DNA of 64,000 nucleotides from Plazaster borealis (taxonomy: Eukaryota > Echinodermata > Asteroidea > Forcipulatida > Labidiasteridae), in the NCBI GenBank assembly GCA_021014325.1, contig CM037457.1, forward strand, positions 10,606,538 to 10,670,537, in the 5' to 3' direction. The position numbers and the translations under genes were made by a program. Positions 37,501-58,900 of the stretch are shown here, in pieces. The notes under the pieces are model-generated. The model saw only the letters and a program-made list of their open reading frames with translations. It made no database searches and was not told the DNA's origin. Numbering within the stretch: the stretch's first letter is position 1; each line of letters starts with the position of its first letter.

Positions 37501-40500
37501 CCTGGAACCCAGAAACTGCATTCTTTCAAGCCAATATCAAGGAATTGTATTGAAGTGCGAGAATTTTCATCTAGCCCTGCAGCACGACAACAAGAGCGTA
37601 CAACACAGAGTGTTTTGCCCATTCAGAAAATAGATCTACATGTAATCAGTGGCTACATAACAGCAGAATATGATGGGTTCTGGTGGCTTGGATGTGTTGT
37701 AGAATTGATGCAAGAAAGTCGACTTGTGAAGGTCAATTTCTTACATCCACATGGCCCTGCTCGATCATTCTTTTTTCCAGAAAGGGAAGACATCTTTGAA
37801 ATTGATGTTGCTGATGTCTTGACGTCTGCTGCCCCACTGACCGCCACAGGAAGAACATACACCCTTCCAAAAAAAAATTCACTTGCAGCCAACACAAGAC
37901 TTAGAGAACGACTTTAAGCAGCAAAAGGCTCACAGAAAACCATGTAATATGCTGAACTTAAACATTCTTTTTGAAACATGTACCAGTACAGTTTTACAGT
38001 ACCAATACCATTACACATATTGGCTTAGCCCCCTACCCGATCCCCCTACTCATTCCTCTTACCCCACCCCTACCCCACCCCAACTAACCCATACGCCGCC
38101 CATGACAATGTATGATACAACCTGAGTCCCCTGTGCAACAATGTACATGTACAAGTACAGTACATACATTGAAATGTGCACGTTTTAATGTATTTTTAAT
38201 ATACTACCCACATAGAAACCAATGTCCCGTCTAAACCTACAGAGATCCCATTTTTATATTTGGTGTGGTAAATGGCAACACCCAAAGCCTTCTTTTGGCA
38301 AAGTTTGAAAAAAATTAAAATGGCGGCCCTCGAGCGGTCAAAGGTCAAAGTCTATTTTGCACAACCTCCAACTGATAATTTTTATATTTTTTTTATATTT
38401 CACAATAACTTAATTTCTTATATCAAGGGCTTTAATTTAAGCTAAAAATCATCTTTGTCCGATATTCATAACTGGAGGTACAATTATTTGTTGTTATGTT
38501 AAAAAAATGCAAGGTCAAAAGGTCAACGACCTGTAACTCAAAAACCACATGACCGAGAACGCTCAAATTCGGGTTTCAGAGTTTTCTCATAGGACCAAAC
38601 TAATTCAGCAAATTTAAAGAAAATCTGTGAGATTGACCCCGGATGGCGTGATGATTTGACACGGAATGACCCAGTTCAAGCATGAAAACGGTCAGGGCGA
38701 TACACACGCACACTCGCCGAGTCTACCCATGGAGTCTGCAAAACCCCAAAATGAAGAACAGTTGTGTCAAGAATGTCGTCCGGACGGACTCCACACATGG
38801 AAAAAGTGTACTGTGTGGACGGTGCATGGACGATGCGTGGACGGTGTGTGGACGGACTCCATGTGTGTGGACAAATAAGACAGCCCTGCAATCAAGGCTA
38901 CATGAAGGGGAAGGTTGTGGAGGTAGGGGATTGGTGTGAGGATAGGAGATGGGTGCGAGGATGGGACATGGGTTTGGGGGTAGGGGATGGGGATGGGTGC
39001 GAGGATAGGACATGGGTGTGGGGGTAGGGGATGGGTGTGAGGATAGGGAATGGGTGTGGGGGTGAAGATAGGGGATTGGTGTGAGAATAGGAGATGGGTG
39101 CGAGGATGGAACATGGGTTTGGGGGTAGGGGATGGGGATGGGTGCGAGGATAGGACATGGGTGTGGGGGTAGGGGATGGGTGTGAGGATAGGGGATGGGT
39201 GTGAGGAAAGGGGATGGGTGCGAGCTTAGGAGATGGGTGTGTGGGTAAGGGATGGGTGTGGAGGTAGGGATGGGTATGAGGATAGGGGATGGGTGTGAGG
39301 ATAGGGGATGGGTGCGAGCTTAGGAGATGGGTGTGTGGGTAGGGGATGGGTGTGGAGGTAGGGATGGGTGTGAGGATAGGGGATGGGTGTGAGGATAGGG
39401 GATGGGTGTGAAGATAGGGGATGGGTGCGAGCTTAGGAGATGGGTGTGTGGGTAGGGGATGGGTGTGGAGGTAGGGATGGGTGTGAGGATAGGGGATGGG
39501 TGTGAGGATAGGGGATGGGTGTGAAGATAGGGGATGGGTGCGAGCTTAGGAGATGGGTGTGGGGGTAGGGGATGGGTGTGGAGGTAGGAATGGGTGTGAG
39601 GATAGGGGATGGGTGTGACGATAGGAGATGTGTGTGGGGGTAGTGGTGCTTGGAACAAGTGTGTGAGGGTTTGGAACGACTGCAATAAGACCATACATTA
39701 ATAAGGCTCTGCACAGTACACGCTCATTAGAAATCACAACCATCATGGGTTAGCTTCATTTTTGATGCATACAGGGTTTGCCCTCAACTTTTTTGGCGAC
39801 TGGCCAGCAGGACTAGTTTGTCATTTTGTTAGTCCGTCAGCTTTTTCACTAGTGCTTTTCCAAATGATATAGGGATGCTTTCAACACGAACTAGCAATCA
39901 GGACCACGTAGAGTGAATTGTGAATGGTCCTGCAAGTCCTGGCATTTGGCCAGCGGTTAAGGGAGAGTGCTGGCATATGACTCCTTCTGTGACGATGTCC
40001 ACTGTATATCTTTGAGGGGTAATTGGTAATGAAAAGAGTAGGTCTACACAACTTGGGTTGAGTGGTGATAATGCTTGATTGATCCCTTAAGTTTTGTCAG
40101 GTTACATCAGAACTAAAATATATTGAAATAAAATTCATAAAGTGTCAAAAACGTTGTCACTCACACTCAAAATCAAATGTGAGTTCAATGAACTAATGAA
40201 CTCACAAAAAATGCCAGACAAAAAAGTACCATGAATTTTTTGTTTTTACTTGAAATGCAAATTTGTGATGATTTTAAGTTTACACCACATCACACAGGGC
40301 GGCAAGGATTGGGTAAAAATGCTGTCACTCTGCAGCAAACACCCCTTTTGTCTGCTGAACTGGACTCAATTGTCTTGTGTTTTGACTGAGGTGTGAATGT
40401 GATCATCATGAGCTCACATCAAAAACATCAACAAATAAATTGATTGAAGTTTCTTTTACATTTTTTTTATAAATCATCCCCTGGAGCCCAAAACCAAGAA

Positions 40501-41072
40501 TTTAGCATCTGAAAACTCCAGACAGCGTTTCCAGAGGAGCATAAATTGACAATCAATAACTGTATTAGTTTAGACCCAGAAACTGGGGCGCTGTACCCCT
40601 TTTGACATCATCGGTCGTACTAGTACAAAATTTCGAAAAAGGAGTACAGCGCCCCAGTTACTGGGTCTTATTTACGTTAAGTTTGATTTGACAATGTTTG
40701 AACACGTGACGATAGACGTGCACAAAACCCCCATGGCCATTTTAAAACACAGTTTTTAGTTCATACAATAATAGCCCCATTGAAGAGTGCCAATACTCTG
40801 GACTTCCTCCGAGGAAGTCCAGAGTATCCTTCCTCCATGGGAGTATTGACACTATTATTTTACATGTATTAATAATGGGGCTGACCGGTAACATAAAACA
40901 AAAGCAAAACAATTACCACCGAATTTGATACAATTTTGTCTACTCTACCATGCTAATGTAAATTATAAATAATATCAACAAATAACAAGATCACTTCTGT
41001 TCTGTACTATTACTAAATGACTTGATTTTACCTATTGAAATTCAGTGTAACATCCGACTGGAATTCTGCCAT
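34596..41072 (-). CDS. VMA21: V-ATPase assembly factor VMA21
   Basis: Small two-pass membrane protein of the ER/ERGIC that helps assemble and export the proton-pumping V0 sector. Coding exons: 41072-41032 (MAEFQSDVTLNFNR), 36410-36298 and 34744-34596, 303 bp, 100 residues (human 101). Exon 2 carries the first membrane span (AIFMYSGLMLFLPIFLYFF) and KQVIFDG. Exon 3 carries the second span (YAAMVAVVTVHIVLGMFVW), then AAFNEKSPTPTLRDSKRE and a stop. The SSVFYAAMVAVV block matches the family's YFYAAIVAVV. The end SKRE has two basic residues where yeast Vma21 has a retrieval motif; function is unproven. The exon 2 acceptor was set at 36410 because only that one keeps the frame. Introns of 1.6 and 4.6 kb are filled with repeats. 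It is divergent from TMEM185. Confidence 0.94.
34910..35290. mobile_element. single-arm relative of the 60.1-60.9 kb palindrome
   Basis: Contains tttaacctaggtggtccaga, accaagtttggag, tatgccaagtccttcctgag and ttatcgctcggacaac, then repeats these blocks once more. The same phrases build the arms of the element at 60140-60862. It lies in VMA21 intron 2. Confidence 0.65.
35630..36060 (+). mobile_element. interspersed repeat, copy 1 (partner at 54.3 kb)
   Basis: Shared blocks in the same order as 54320-54650: gtacaaccaaaggacgaagg, tctggaatc, gagtgcatgcctgtgcacgc, tatacaaaagcag, gtgtccaaaaaag. It follows the element at 34910-35290, and may be its distal part. Confidence 0.65.
36559..38672. mobile_element. 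2.1-kb DNA transposon-like element with ~0.5-kb terminal inverted repeats
   Basis: The left arm (36559 to about 37085) and right arm (about 38155-38672) are inverted copies, beginning gggtcattccgtgtcaaatc. They are highly similar over their whole length (for example ccctcgagggccgccatttt against its complement). AGTT flanks both ends (36555-36558 and 38673-38676), consistent with a 4-bp target duplication. The interior carries an open frame (37274-37917) but no visible transposase. It is inserted in VMA21 intron 1. Confidence 0.88.
37274..37917 (+). CDS. element-borne protein with SH3/Tudor-like C-terminal domain
   Basis: The frame is open from 37219 to the stop at 37917. The first ATG in it is at 37369, and an acceptor-like cttgcaag ends at 37273. 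It is probably the last exon of the element's gene, or a remnant of it. Visible features: YNPYTPEYFVVPNIILVVK, then FTTTAQHSEEATLLQDRFQ, IPGTQKLHSFKPI, and a compact domain YDGFWWLGCVVEL ... VKVNFLHPHGP ... FFFPEREDIFEIDVADVLT, ending in ATGRTYTLPKK. I recall such WWxG/HPHGP domains in uncharacterised, repeat-associated animal proteins. The fold assignment is inference. The frame is uninterrupted, so it is recent or constrained. Confidence 0.6.
38700..38880. repeat. tandem TGGACGG-type degenerate repeat
   Basis: gtgtggacggtgcatggacg and cgtggacggtgtgtggacgg repeat the short unit cggtg(c/t)gtgga several times just right of the 2.1-kb element and left of the minisatellite. Confidence 0.55.
38920..39650. 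repeat. G-rich minisatellite with 113-bp higher-order period
   Basis: About 38 imperfect copies of a 19-bp unit (ggggatgggtgtgaggata). The variant cgagcttagg marks a higher-order unit at 39221, 39315, 39428 and 39541, spacings 94, 113 and 113, that is five or six basic units. G-runs of 3-5 every few bases on the plus strand give strong G-quadruplex potential. It lies in VMA21 intron 1, so the transcript reads the C-rich strand. Confidence 0.9.
40572..40669. repeat. hairpin element, ~98 bp
   Basis: agacccagaaactggggcgc with tgtacccctttt faces aaaaaggagtacagcgcccc with agttactgggtct. The arms are about 35 bp with few mismatches, separated by about 30 bp. Confidence 0.8.
40768..40886. repeat. 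nested hairpin with a perfect 35-bp inner palindrome
   Basis: Outer arms are aataatagccccatt and aataatggggct. The inner perfect palindrome at 40793-40827 has 17-bp arms (atactctggacttcctc) around one central base. It is in VMA21 intron 1, near exon 1. Confidence 0.85.
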
Positions 41073-41319
41073 TGTTTTATTGAGCATTCCAAATGACTCT
41101 ATACTTCACTGTATTTTGTGTCTACGTCTGCCAAGCTAGTCTATACTACTACTTGTACATGTACTGTATACTAGCAAGGTACCCAAATTTAACGGTGTCA
41201 CTGTACAGCGCCCTCTGGTGAGCCGAGTTTTCTCTCTACTCTCTTGGGTTTAACCGGGGAGCATTTATTACCATACGAGTTCCTAACTCAACTCCATGAT
41301 TTAATCAATGGGTTTAACC

Positions 41320-42208
41320 CATTGATCTCCATTATACTGACTGGATAGGACATCGCGTCCGAACGCCGGCCGCGCGCGTATTTTTTGAAACGGGTGAAGT
41401 CGGTTCGTCACACGATACGCGTTTGTACACTTTCAAACGGAGTTTCTGCACACGTGGAGAACTTTTCTTCGTTTTAATTTGTATTTTTGGGATGAAATAT
41501 TGAAATTTGATCGAAAAAACTAACAAAAGGTAATGGTGAAAGTGTGCGCTGCCGTTAATTGCCCGGAGGAGGAGGGAAAACCGAGTCAGGCAAAGGGATT
41601 GTCTTTCCATAAGTAAGTAGGCCGATGCATTTTTTTGAAAAATTATTCACAATACGCCATACAACGTTACATATTTTTTAAAAGCCTAATATTCTATTTA
41701 ATTTCAATTTTTATTGTAAAGCGCCGTGGTCTATTTTGGAAATGCGCTATATAAATCTTTTTAATAATAATAATAAGAAGAAGAAGAATATTTAGGACTT
41801 TGGGGTTCAATGGCCATATCCGGCGGACTTGGATTTTGTGTCTTTAAACCTGTTTAAAGTGTCAAAATATAGGCCTGTACTTGTGGTTGTTGAGATGAAA
41901 AATTACAAGGTGCGGCGTTAAAGGGTTTCCAAGCAGGTGTGATGTGTCTCATTACGAGCAATATATATATCAAATAATCGTGGAGTTATAATGACAGACA
42001 TACCTATCGATCGTCATGTTTTCTCCCCATTCCTATACAAAAATTAATATTTTCAAAACATCTTTAAACACAGACAAGTGCACGCACAACATGTGGCACG
42101 TTTACCCGTTTGAAGGAATTGCGCCGCCATTGTTCGGCCGCGTGTTTATGCGCTTATGCACGCAGCATAGCGCGATGTCCTATCCAGTCAGTATAATGGA
42201 GATCGATG
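41320..42208 (+). mobile_element. P-element-like transposon remnant with THAP exon
   Basis: 38-bp terminal inverted repeats start CATTGATCTCC (41320-41357) and CATCGATCTCC (complement of 42171-42208) and differ at one position. An exact 8-bp duplication, GTTTAACC, flanks the element (41312-41319, 42209-42216). P elements make 8-bp duplications of a GTYYRRAC-like palindrome, their ends begin with CA, and their transposases start with a THAP finger. At 41533 an ATG opens exactly such a start. Only the first exon is seen, so the element is internally deleted. A SINE-tail-like piece (gtaaagcgccgtgg) follows at about 41718. Confidence 0.8.
41533..41612 (+). pseudogene. THAP zinc-finger first exon (transposase N-terminus remnant)
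   Basis: ATG then VKVCAAVNCPEEEGK and GLSFHK, ending at a GTAAGT donor. The CxxxxC start and SFHK match the first half of a C2CH THAP DNA-binding domain (second Cys pair and FP motif would be in the next exon). No continuing exon is seen inside the element. A standalone host THAP gene is possible but less likely, given the flanking inverted repeats and target duplication. Confidence 0.6.
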
Positions 42209-42240
42209 GTTTAACCAAACTGATTTCACAACACATTGTT

Positions 42241-42501
42241 TTTAAAGGCACTGAACACGTTTCGGAAATTCTTGTCAAAGACCAGTGTTCTCACTTGGTG
42301 TATCCCATGCCCAACATATGCAAAAAGTAACAAGCCTGTGAAAATTTGGGCTCAATTGGTCATCGAAGTTGCAAGAAAATGTTGTACAAATTTGTGTGCT
42401 TTCAGATAGGAATAAAAACTTCTTGCAAGAAGTTTTTATTATTTTAGTGAGAAATTATACCTCTTTCTCAAAAACTACCAAACGTGTACAGTGCCTTTAA
42501 A
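42241..42501. mobile_element. TIR MITE, TTTAAAGGCACTG family, copy 1
   Basis: The left end tttaaaggcactgaacacgt is inverted at the right end, acgtgtacagtgcctttaaa. The interior has ctcacttggtgtatcccatg and gaaaatttgggctcaattgg, blocks shared with 53010-53352. Confidence 0.85.
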
Positions 42502-43222
42502 TTATAGGACCATCTGTAATAGGATCTTTAAAAATACTTCGTCCATATACATGAGCCGAGCTAGCTGGTCACACCTTTCTCTGTGGTCACACTGTAGCTA
42601 GCTGAAAAATAGACGAGTAAATGTCTATATTCATTTGGGGTTATCATAAAAATAACAATTTAGATACTTTCAAATCATCATCATCTATCGCCCACCTGCT
42701 TGAGAAAGCCCTCCTCATAAAACTTCCATTTGCCTCTCTCCACCCATGGAGATGCTCTTTCACATGCAAAGCTCGTAAAGAAAATGCGGCCTTTCTTAAT
42801 TTCCCCAAGCCCCACAAATAGTGCCAGTCCAAATACACTGTACGGTGTGGATTGGCACTGGGGTTAATTTCCAAGTGTTGCACGGCCCCCTAGGACTGTG
42901 ATTTCGCAATCACAGTTAAATTCGTGAATTTAACGGTGTTGTTATATAGCGCCCTCTGTAGACAATCAATGATTTTTTTTGGGGGGGGGGGGTGGAGGGA
43001 GGGTGGTAATGAAGGGGGAAAATTAGTCGGGGTTCCCTCATCGCGATGGTACTCATTTTGTAAAACTTGTCACACAATCACAATTGTTTTTACGTTGGGG
43101 TACGCGACTGTAGCCTTTGTGTGTAAAATACAGCGCTGAAAGTTATTTGCACACATTTTTCATAGAGTAAATCGTATTAAATTGCCATTTATTGCAAGTT
43201 GTGGTTTTTATAATAGGTGGAA

Positions 43223-53872
<10,650 letters not shown>

Positions 53873-54319
53873 TCATACATGACTCATTCATGTAGACCCT
53901 CAACCAGCATCGTCTGATTCCCTGTACCCAGTAGTGATATTTATTGCTCTGATATATAAGAAAGGGGATTGACTGTCTCTGCTTCATTCACCGAGAATTT
54001 TGTGCAAGAAAAACCAAGATATTTTGATGGCAAACAAGTTGAATGGAGTGCTGGGCGTACGTTACTTAACCATTTAGCGATGGAAGTTCTGAAATTTGTC
54101 CTTGTTCAGGAACATGATTAATTGTTCGGAACTTACTGAATAACCTGTTCTGTTTTTGAGAGTATCATTGTCACAATGATACCCTGACTAAACAAATATG
54201 AACAATATGGAATGTAGTCACTGTGAATCACAAAAGCCTTGGCCGTATTGAGCCACGGCCAATAATCGGCCATGGTATGCTGGAATCTCGGATCACTCGC
54301 ACTTACCTCCCATGATGCT

Positions 54320-54650
54320 TTATGAAATGACAAACGATGTTTGCAGCCTAACGATCTCTCGTAATTCTTGATTGTACAACAAAAGGATGAAGGTCTGGAA
54401 TCGGATTACACAATAACCCCTGGATAAAGGGAGATTTCCAGCATGAACTCCTGTACCCTTTGTCCTGCTTTGTATGGGGGAAACAAAGCGTTGTATGGTG
54501 AGTGCATGCCTGTGCACGCTACACAGTGGATTACCCACGCATGTTAATGTTCCAGTATTCTGATTTTATACAAAAGCAGGATTATATGACTTCCAGTTGT
54601 GTGTCCAAAAAAGTCGTGTGTGCTAGAAGTCATTTTTGGGAAATTATTTG
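54320..54650 (+). mobile_element. interspersed repeat, copy 2 (partner at 35.6-36.06 kb)
   Basis: Shared ordered blocks: gtacaacaaaaggatgaagg, tctggaatc, gtgagtgcatgcctgtgcac, ttatacaaaagcagg, gtgtccaaaaaag. Same orientation as copy 1. Confidence 0.65.
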
Positions 54651-55774
54651 ACGGATTTGAAACTGGCAGAGTCCACTCAATCCCCATGTCAAACCTCACA
54701 CCCATGTCAAAATTTTATTCCACTTTTAAGATCAACGTTTTTGGTTAATTTAAAACGTCCAAAAATTAAAGTATGCAACAAACAAGCCAGAATGCTTTGC
54801 TCGATCATATGTTATTGTTCATATGTATCTTTTTTTTAATGTGCAGGTTTTCACTTACATAGGATGCCATTTAATTAGGTCATGTAAGTCACAATGTGCA
54901 TGTACATATGGACCCCTTGATGCTCAGTTTTCTCTATAACATGGATTAGAGGCAGCGTTTTCTAAGTTTGTTTCTCGGTAAGCTTTGAACGTTTGCATGA
55001 TGACCAGACCAATCTTTGGAAGGTTGTTTGTGGTTCATGTTTATTGTCCTTAGTCACAATTTTTTTTGGTTCGGGGCAAACCTGGTGGTTTTTAGAACTC
55101 AACATTTTTATCAGTAGGAGCTTTTTAAGTCGATTTAAGAACAGAAAAACAAAGCAGTTAGGAATCCATAATGTTGTACATGTATTGTATTTTACAGAGT
55201 TGTTCAAAGGAGCTTTGAAAGTATTTAACTATTTTTTTATACAATGTAAAGCGTTGAAATTTATGAAATAAATTGAGTACACTGGAAAAAAAGAGCGAAA
55301 ATTTGAAGAACTATTTTTTCTTTGAACGTTGATTTACATACAATGCAAGATGAGTTTGTCCTGATATACCTACATCTGGACAGGGCTATCATTGGTAGGA
55401 TATTATTACAGTTAATGTGGATCCTTATTTTAAAAAACACCAATAGCAAAAAATGTACACCATTTGACTTCAATCCTCACTTATGATCACTTGCATTTTT
55501 GTGGAGGAAAATCAGATTATTGCTTTATGATTTTTGGAGAGTATGGTGGAACCATTTTCTTGACCATCATGATTGACCTTTGTCGTCTGCAGATCAGTTG
55601 AATATGTGAGTATATATTTGTTTTGTTTCGTTTACATCTGAAAAAAAGTAAATAATGACGGGAGCTGCAATCTGCACCCATGCAGTATGTGTATTAAAAT
55701 TACCCTCTGATATTTGCAATATGGATTATGTCAAAGTGTACACCATATGTATCATGTGGTAGATCAAAGCAGTG

Positions 55775-55951
55775 GACTTTGATTTATATAGACAAAGAAA
55801 ACACCCAAATCAACACATCTTTGAGTAAATAAATACCTCTACTCAGCAGCCATGTGAAGGTGATCAAACGAAGGTTACGGGTATAGTCAGACTCCCCCTG
55901 TAGTGTGTTAAGAATTTACACTTTGTGCTGTTTCATTCCTTACATGAAATA
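55775..55951 (+). promoter_or_regulatory. duplicated upstream region of the MRH-like gene
   Basis: Blocks tgagtaaataaata, actca, gtcagact, actcccc and gtgggttaagaatttaca-type sequence are shared in order with about 62840-63028, just upstream of the second gene copy. Shared promoter/leader sequence is inferred. Confidence 0.45.
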
Positions 55952-58900
55952 ATGACTTTTTCTTCTAGCTTTCTCACAGTCTTATTATGTGTGGTGCATC
56001 CAGTCGTCGTTGGCGCACAATCCTGCGTAAAGGTTGATGACTGTTCTTGTAGTGTTAATGGTAAACAAATCAACCTCGAGTCTTTGGGCTATCAAGACTC
56101 CAGGGCACCGAGGTAAGGCAAAGGTATTATTGGTCATTTTTATTAGCAGATAAAATTGTTCTTTATAAATTGGTTCTGATTTGTAGTAAATATGAAGTAA
56201 ACTCTTGACTTTATTGTTCTAATATGTATGTTAACAGACTTCCACCTCCCATTTTTTGTGTGTGTTTAAATGCAGTTTTGAAATGAGCAACTCAACTAAA
56301 TGTTAGTAAATGTGGTTGGTAATATTTAATTAAATGAATGAAATACATGCTAACTGAATTGAAGGGTTTGTTTGTAAATCTCTTTTTATAATATATTTAA
56401 TGATATTTGTTTTGTTGGCAGAGGTCTGGTTGTACACATCTTTTGATGAAAATGTTTATACTTTGGTTTTCCTTGACAGCCCTGATCAACTTTTGTTCAT
56501 TGTGACAAAACATTTAAAATGAATAAAAATAAATACACATTAATTATTAGATAATGTGTCCCTGCCTTGTTGACGTTGAAAGGCGCTGGGTTGTACATGT
56601 AGGTTGTACTATAAAGGGACATATTCCAGCAACGAAAAGGACATTATTTTCCCCCAAAAAATTGCTACTTCATATCTTGGTGATGTATATTTCCTTAATA
56701 CTTAGACAAATCTCCTGAGAATGTTTTGTGTGTTACTTTAGAGCGATGGATCATTTTATTTTCTAATTCAGGTTTCCGTATAAACTAGGACCTCCAAGTG
56801 CAGGATGGGAGTATGCATACAATCCATGTTATCCATTCTCAGATGGGTCAGGTCTGTGCAACAATGCTGTAGTGAGTAGAATTGCTGTATTTGTTTGGAC
56901 CAATGCAAAATAATCAAATGTTGCCATTTTTATTTTGCAAATCCTTCTAGGTGGGAATATTATGAGGTTCGTCTGTGATTTCTTTCTTGTCAATAAGTGA
57001 TACATGTATGTTAATACTAAAAGTAATGATAACTAGATCTTACATAGCGCATTTTACAATAACATATCGATGGGCTTTGCATAAGTGCCCTGGTCATTGG
57101 GCCAATAACATTCCTTTATCTTTCTCAGTTCCCTGGGGAGCATACAGCTCTGGGCTGCTTTGGACCTATGAAGGCTTTTTCAAACATAATATAAACCTCT
57201 ACCCTCACAGGAACCCATTTATACCCCTGGGTGAGGAGAAGCAATTATAGTAAAGCATCGTCCTTAAGGACTCAAGTGTCATGACCGGGACTCAAACTCA
57301 CACCCTGATGACTTCCAGAACTTGAATTTGATGCGCTAAACCACTCGGCCATGAAGCGCTATAAACTGTATGTTAACTGTAATGGTGTGATTGCTTTGCT
57401 GTAGAAGGGCTGATTTTAGTATTTGTGCCGTATGTTATTAGAAAACCCAGTCAAAATCTATATCTTGTTTCATTTTATTTGGACCAGTACCCATTTCATG
57501 TTTTACTAAAACTTTCAGCATTCATAAAGTCTGCTTTAAAAGGTGTGCATAACATTGGTAAGATTGAAAACAATATGCTCAGATTCACACATAAACTTAT
57601 GTGGTATAAAGATAATCATGGTGAGAAATTTACCTTGAAATATTTTTACCTAGTGTAATAGTCTTTGAGAAATGAGTCAAACAGGGATGGGTTTTGTCAC
57701 TATTTTCATGCAACTCCGATGAACTTAAACTTTTACAGGTTTGTTATTTCGTGTATATTTTGGGTCATGCAAAGTGCGAAAAAGTGGTCTTTGACAATTA
57801 CCAATGTGGGCCACAGGTTTTAACCTGGTTCTTGATGAAATGCATGTTTGATGTCTCATCTACAACACTGTACTGCTGAGTACCTGGGCCCAATTTCTTA
57901 GAGCTGCTCAACGGCTGAGTTTGTGCTTACTCCGTGTATTTCCATTTCATACACTGCTAACCGTAAACACACGAAAGGGCATGCTAACCTTCCGTTGCTT
58001 ACTGTATGAAAATGAATGACGTAACAATACAAATACATGGCGACGCACAAGCTGGCCGCCTAATTTTCTTGCTAGCCTGTGAAATATGCTTATGCTTAAG
58101 CAAATTTGTTTGCCATTGTTAGCACGAAAATTTGCTTACCGTTTAGCAGCACTATGAAATTGGCCTGTCCTGAAGATATTATCAAGGTTAATTTAATATC
58201 CTGAGCTTCTCAACCCGGTTTTATTGCAGGTTTGCCAACGATATTTTGGCTCGACTACAGAAATCTTTAATCTTGGAGATGCCATTGCAATCTGGAAGAG
58301 CGATGCTCAGGGCATTTACATTGAATATTCTCACACTGAAAGTGGAATAACAAGGCAAGTAACAGATCATAATCAAACATTTCTTCACTAACAAATAGAT
58401 TAGTCCCAAAATTATATTTATCATTTGTTTCTTGATAAATACTTGGACCTAAGAACAAAGTGGCAGGTATAAAGTAAATCCCTGATGGATTTCAAGCCCA
58501 TTTTTAGCAGTATGTACATTATTTATTTGCAGGACATCACATGTTCGCTTATTGTGTGATCAAAATGCAGATGTTCCAAGGTTGGAGCGACAAGGACAAG
58601 ACGGATTGAATAACTTATTTGTAAGTCAATGTCATGTGAAAAGAAACATTTAGAAGAAAAAATGAAAAAGGGCCTTTGCAGCAAATCTTGGGGAGAGACT
58701 CATTCTCAGCCTCGGTACCATGGGCAGTACGCCGTATCGATACCTCTCATCACTAACCGGAAGGGACAATGCTGATTGGCTAACCAAAACTGACTACTCT
58801 GCACGCACAGCTTGTTGGAAACTTTGAGAGCTTTTAGGGCGTTTGTATTGCGCTTGGCACTAGCGTGTCAGAATGCAAGTATTTTGACACAATCCACTTC

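Larger units (their letters stand above)
53873..55951. other. TMEM185 3' UTR and intergenic DNA
   Basis: No coding exon seen. Holds the repeat copy at 54320-54650 and a possible poly(A) signal at 55267-55272. The last ~180 bp before 55952 resemble the DNA upstream of the paralogous gene at 63.03 kb. Confidence 0.5.

Noticed and set aside
38920..39650. CRISPR-like or telomere-like array
   Set aside because: Units are contiguous without unique spacers and the 19-bp G-rich unit is not a telomere repeat. The context is an animal intron.
38723..39746. Long minus-strand open frames rich in Pro-His-Thr-Ser
   Set aside because: They are translations of the 19-bp minisatellite, not genes.
42016..42330. 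104-residue plus-strand open frame
   Set aside because: It crosses the right end of the P-like element and continues into an adjacent MITE, so it cannot be one conserved coding unit.
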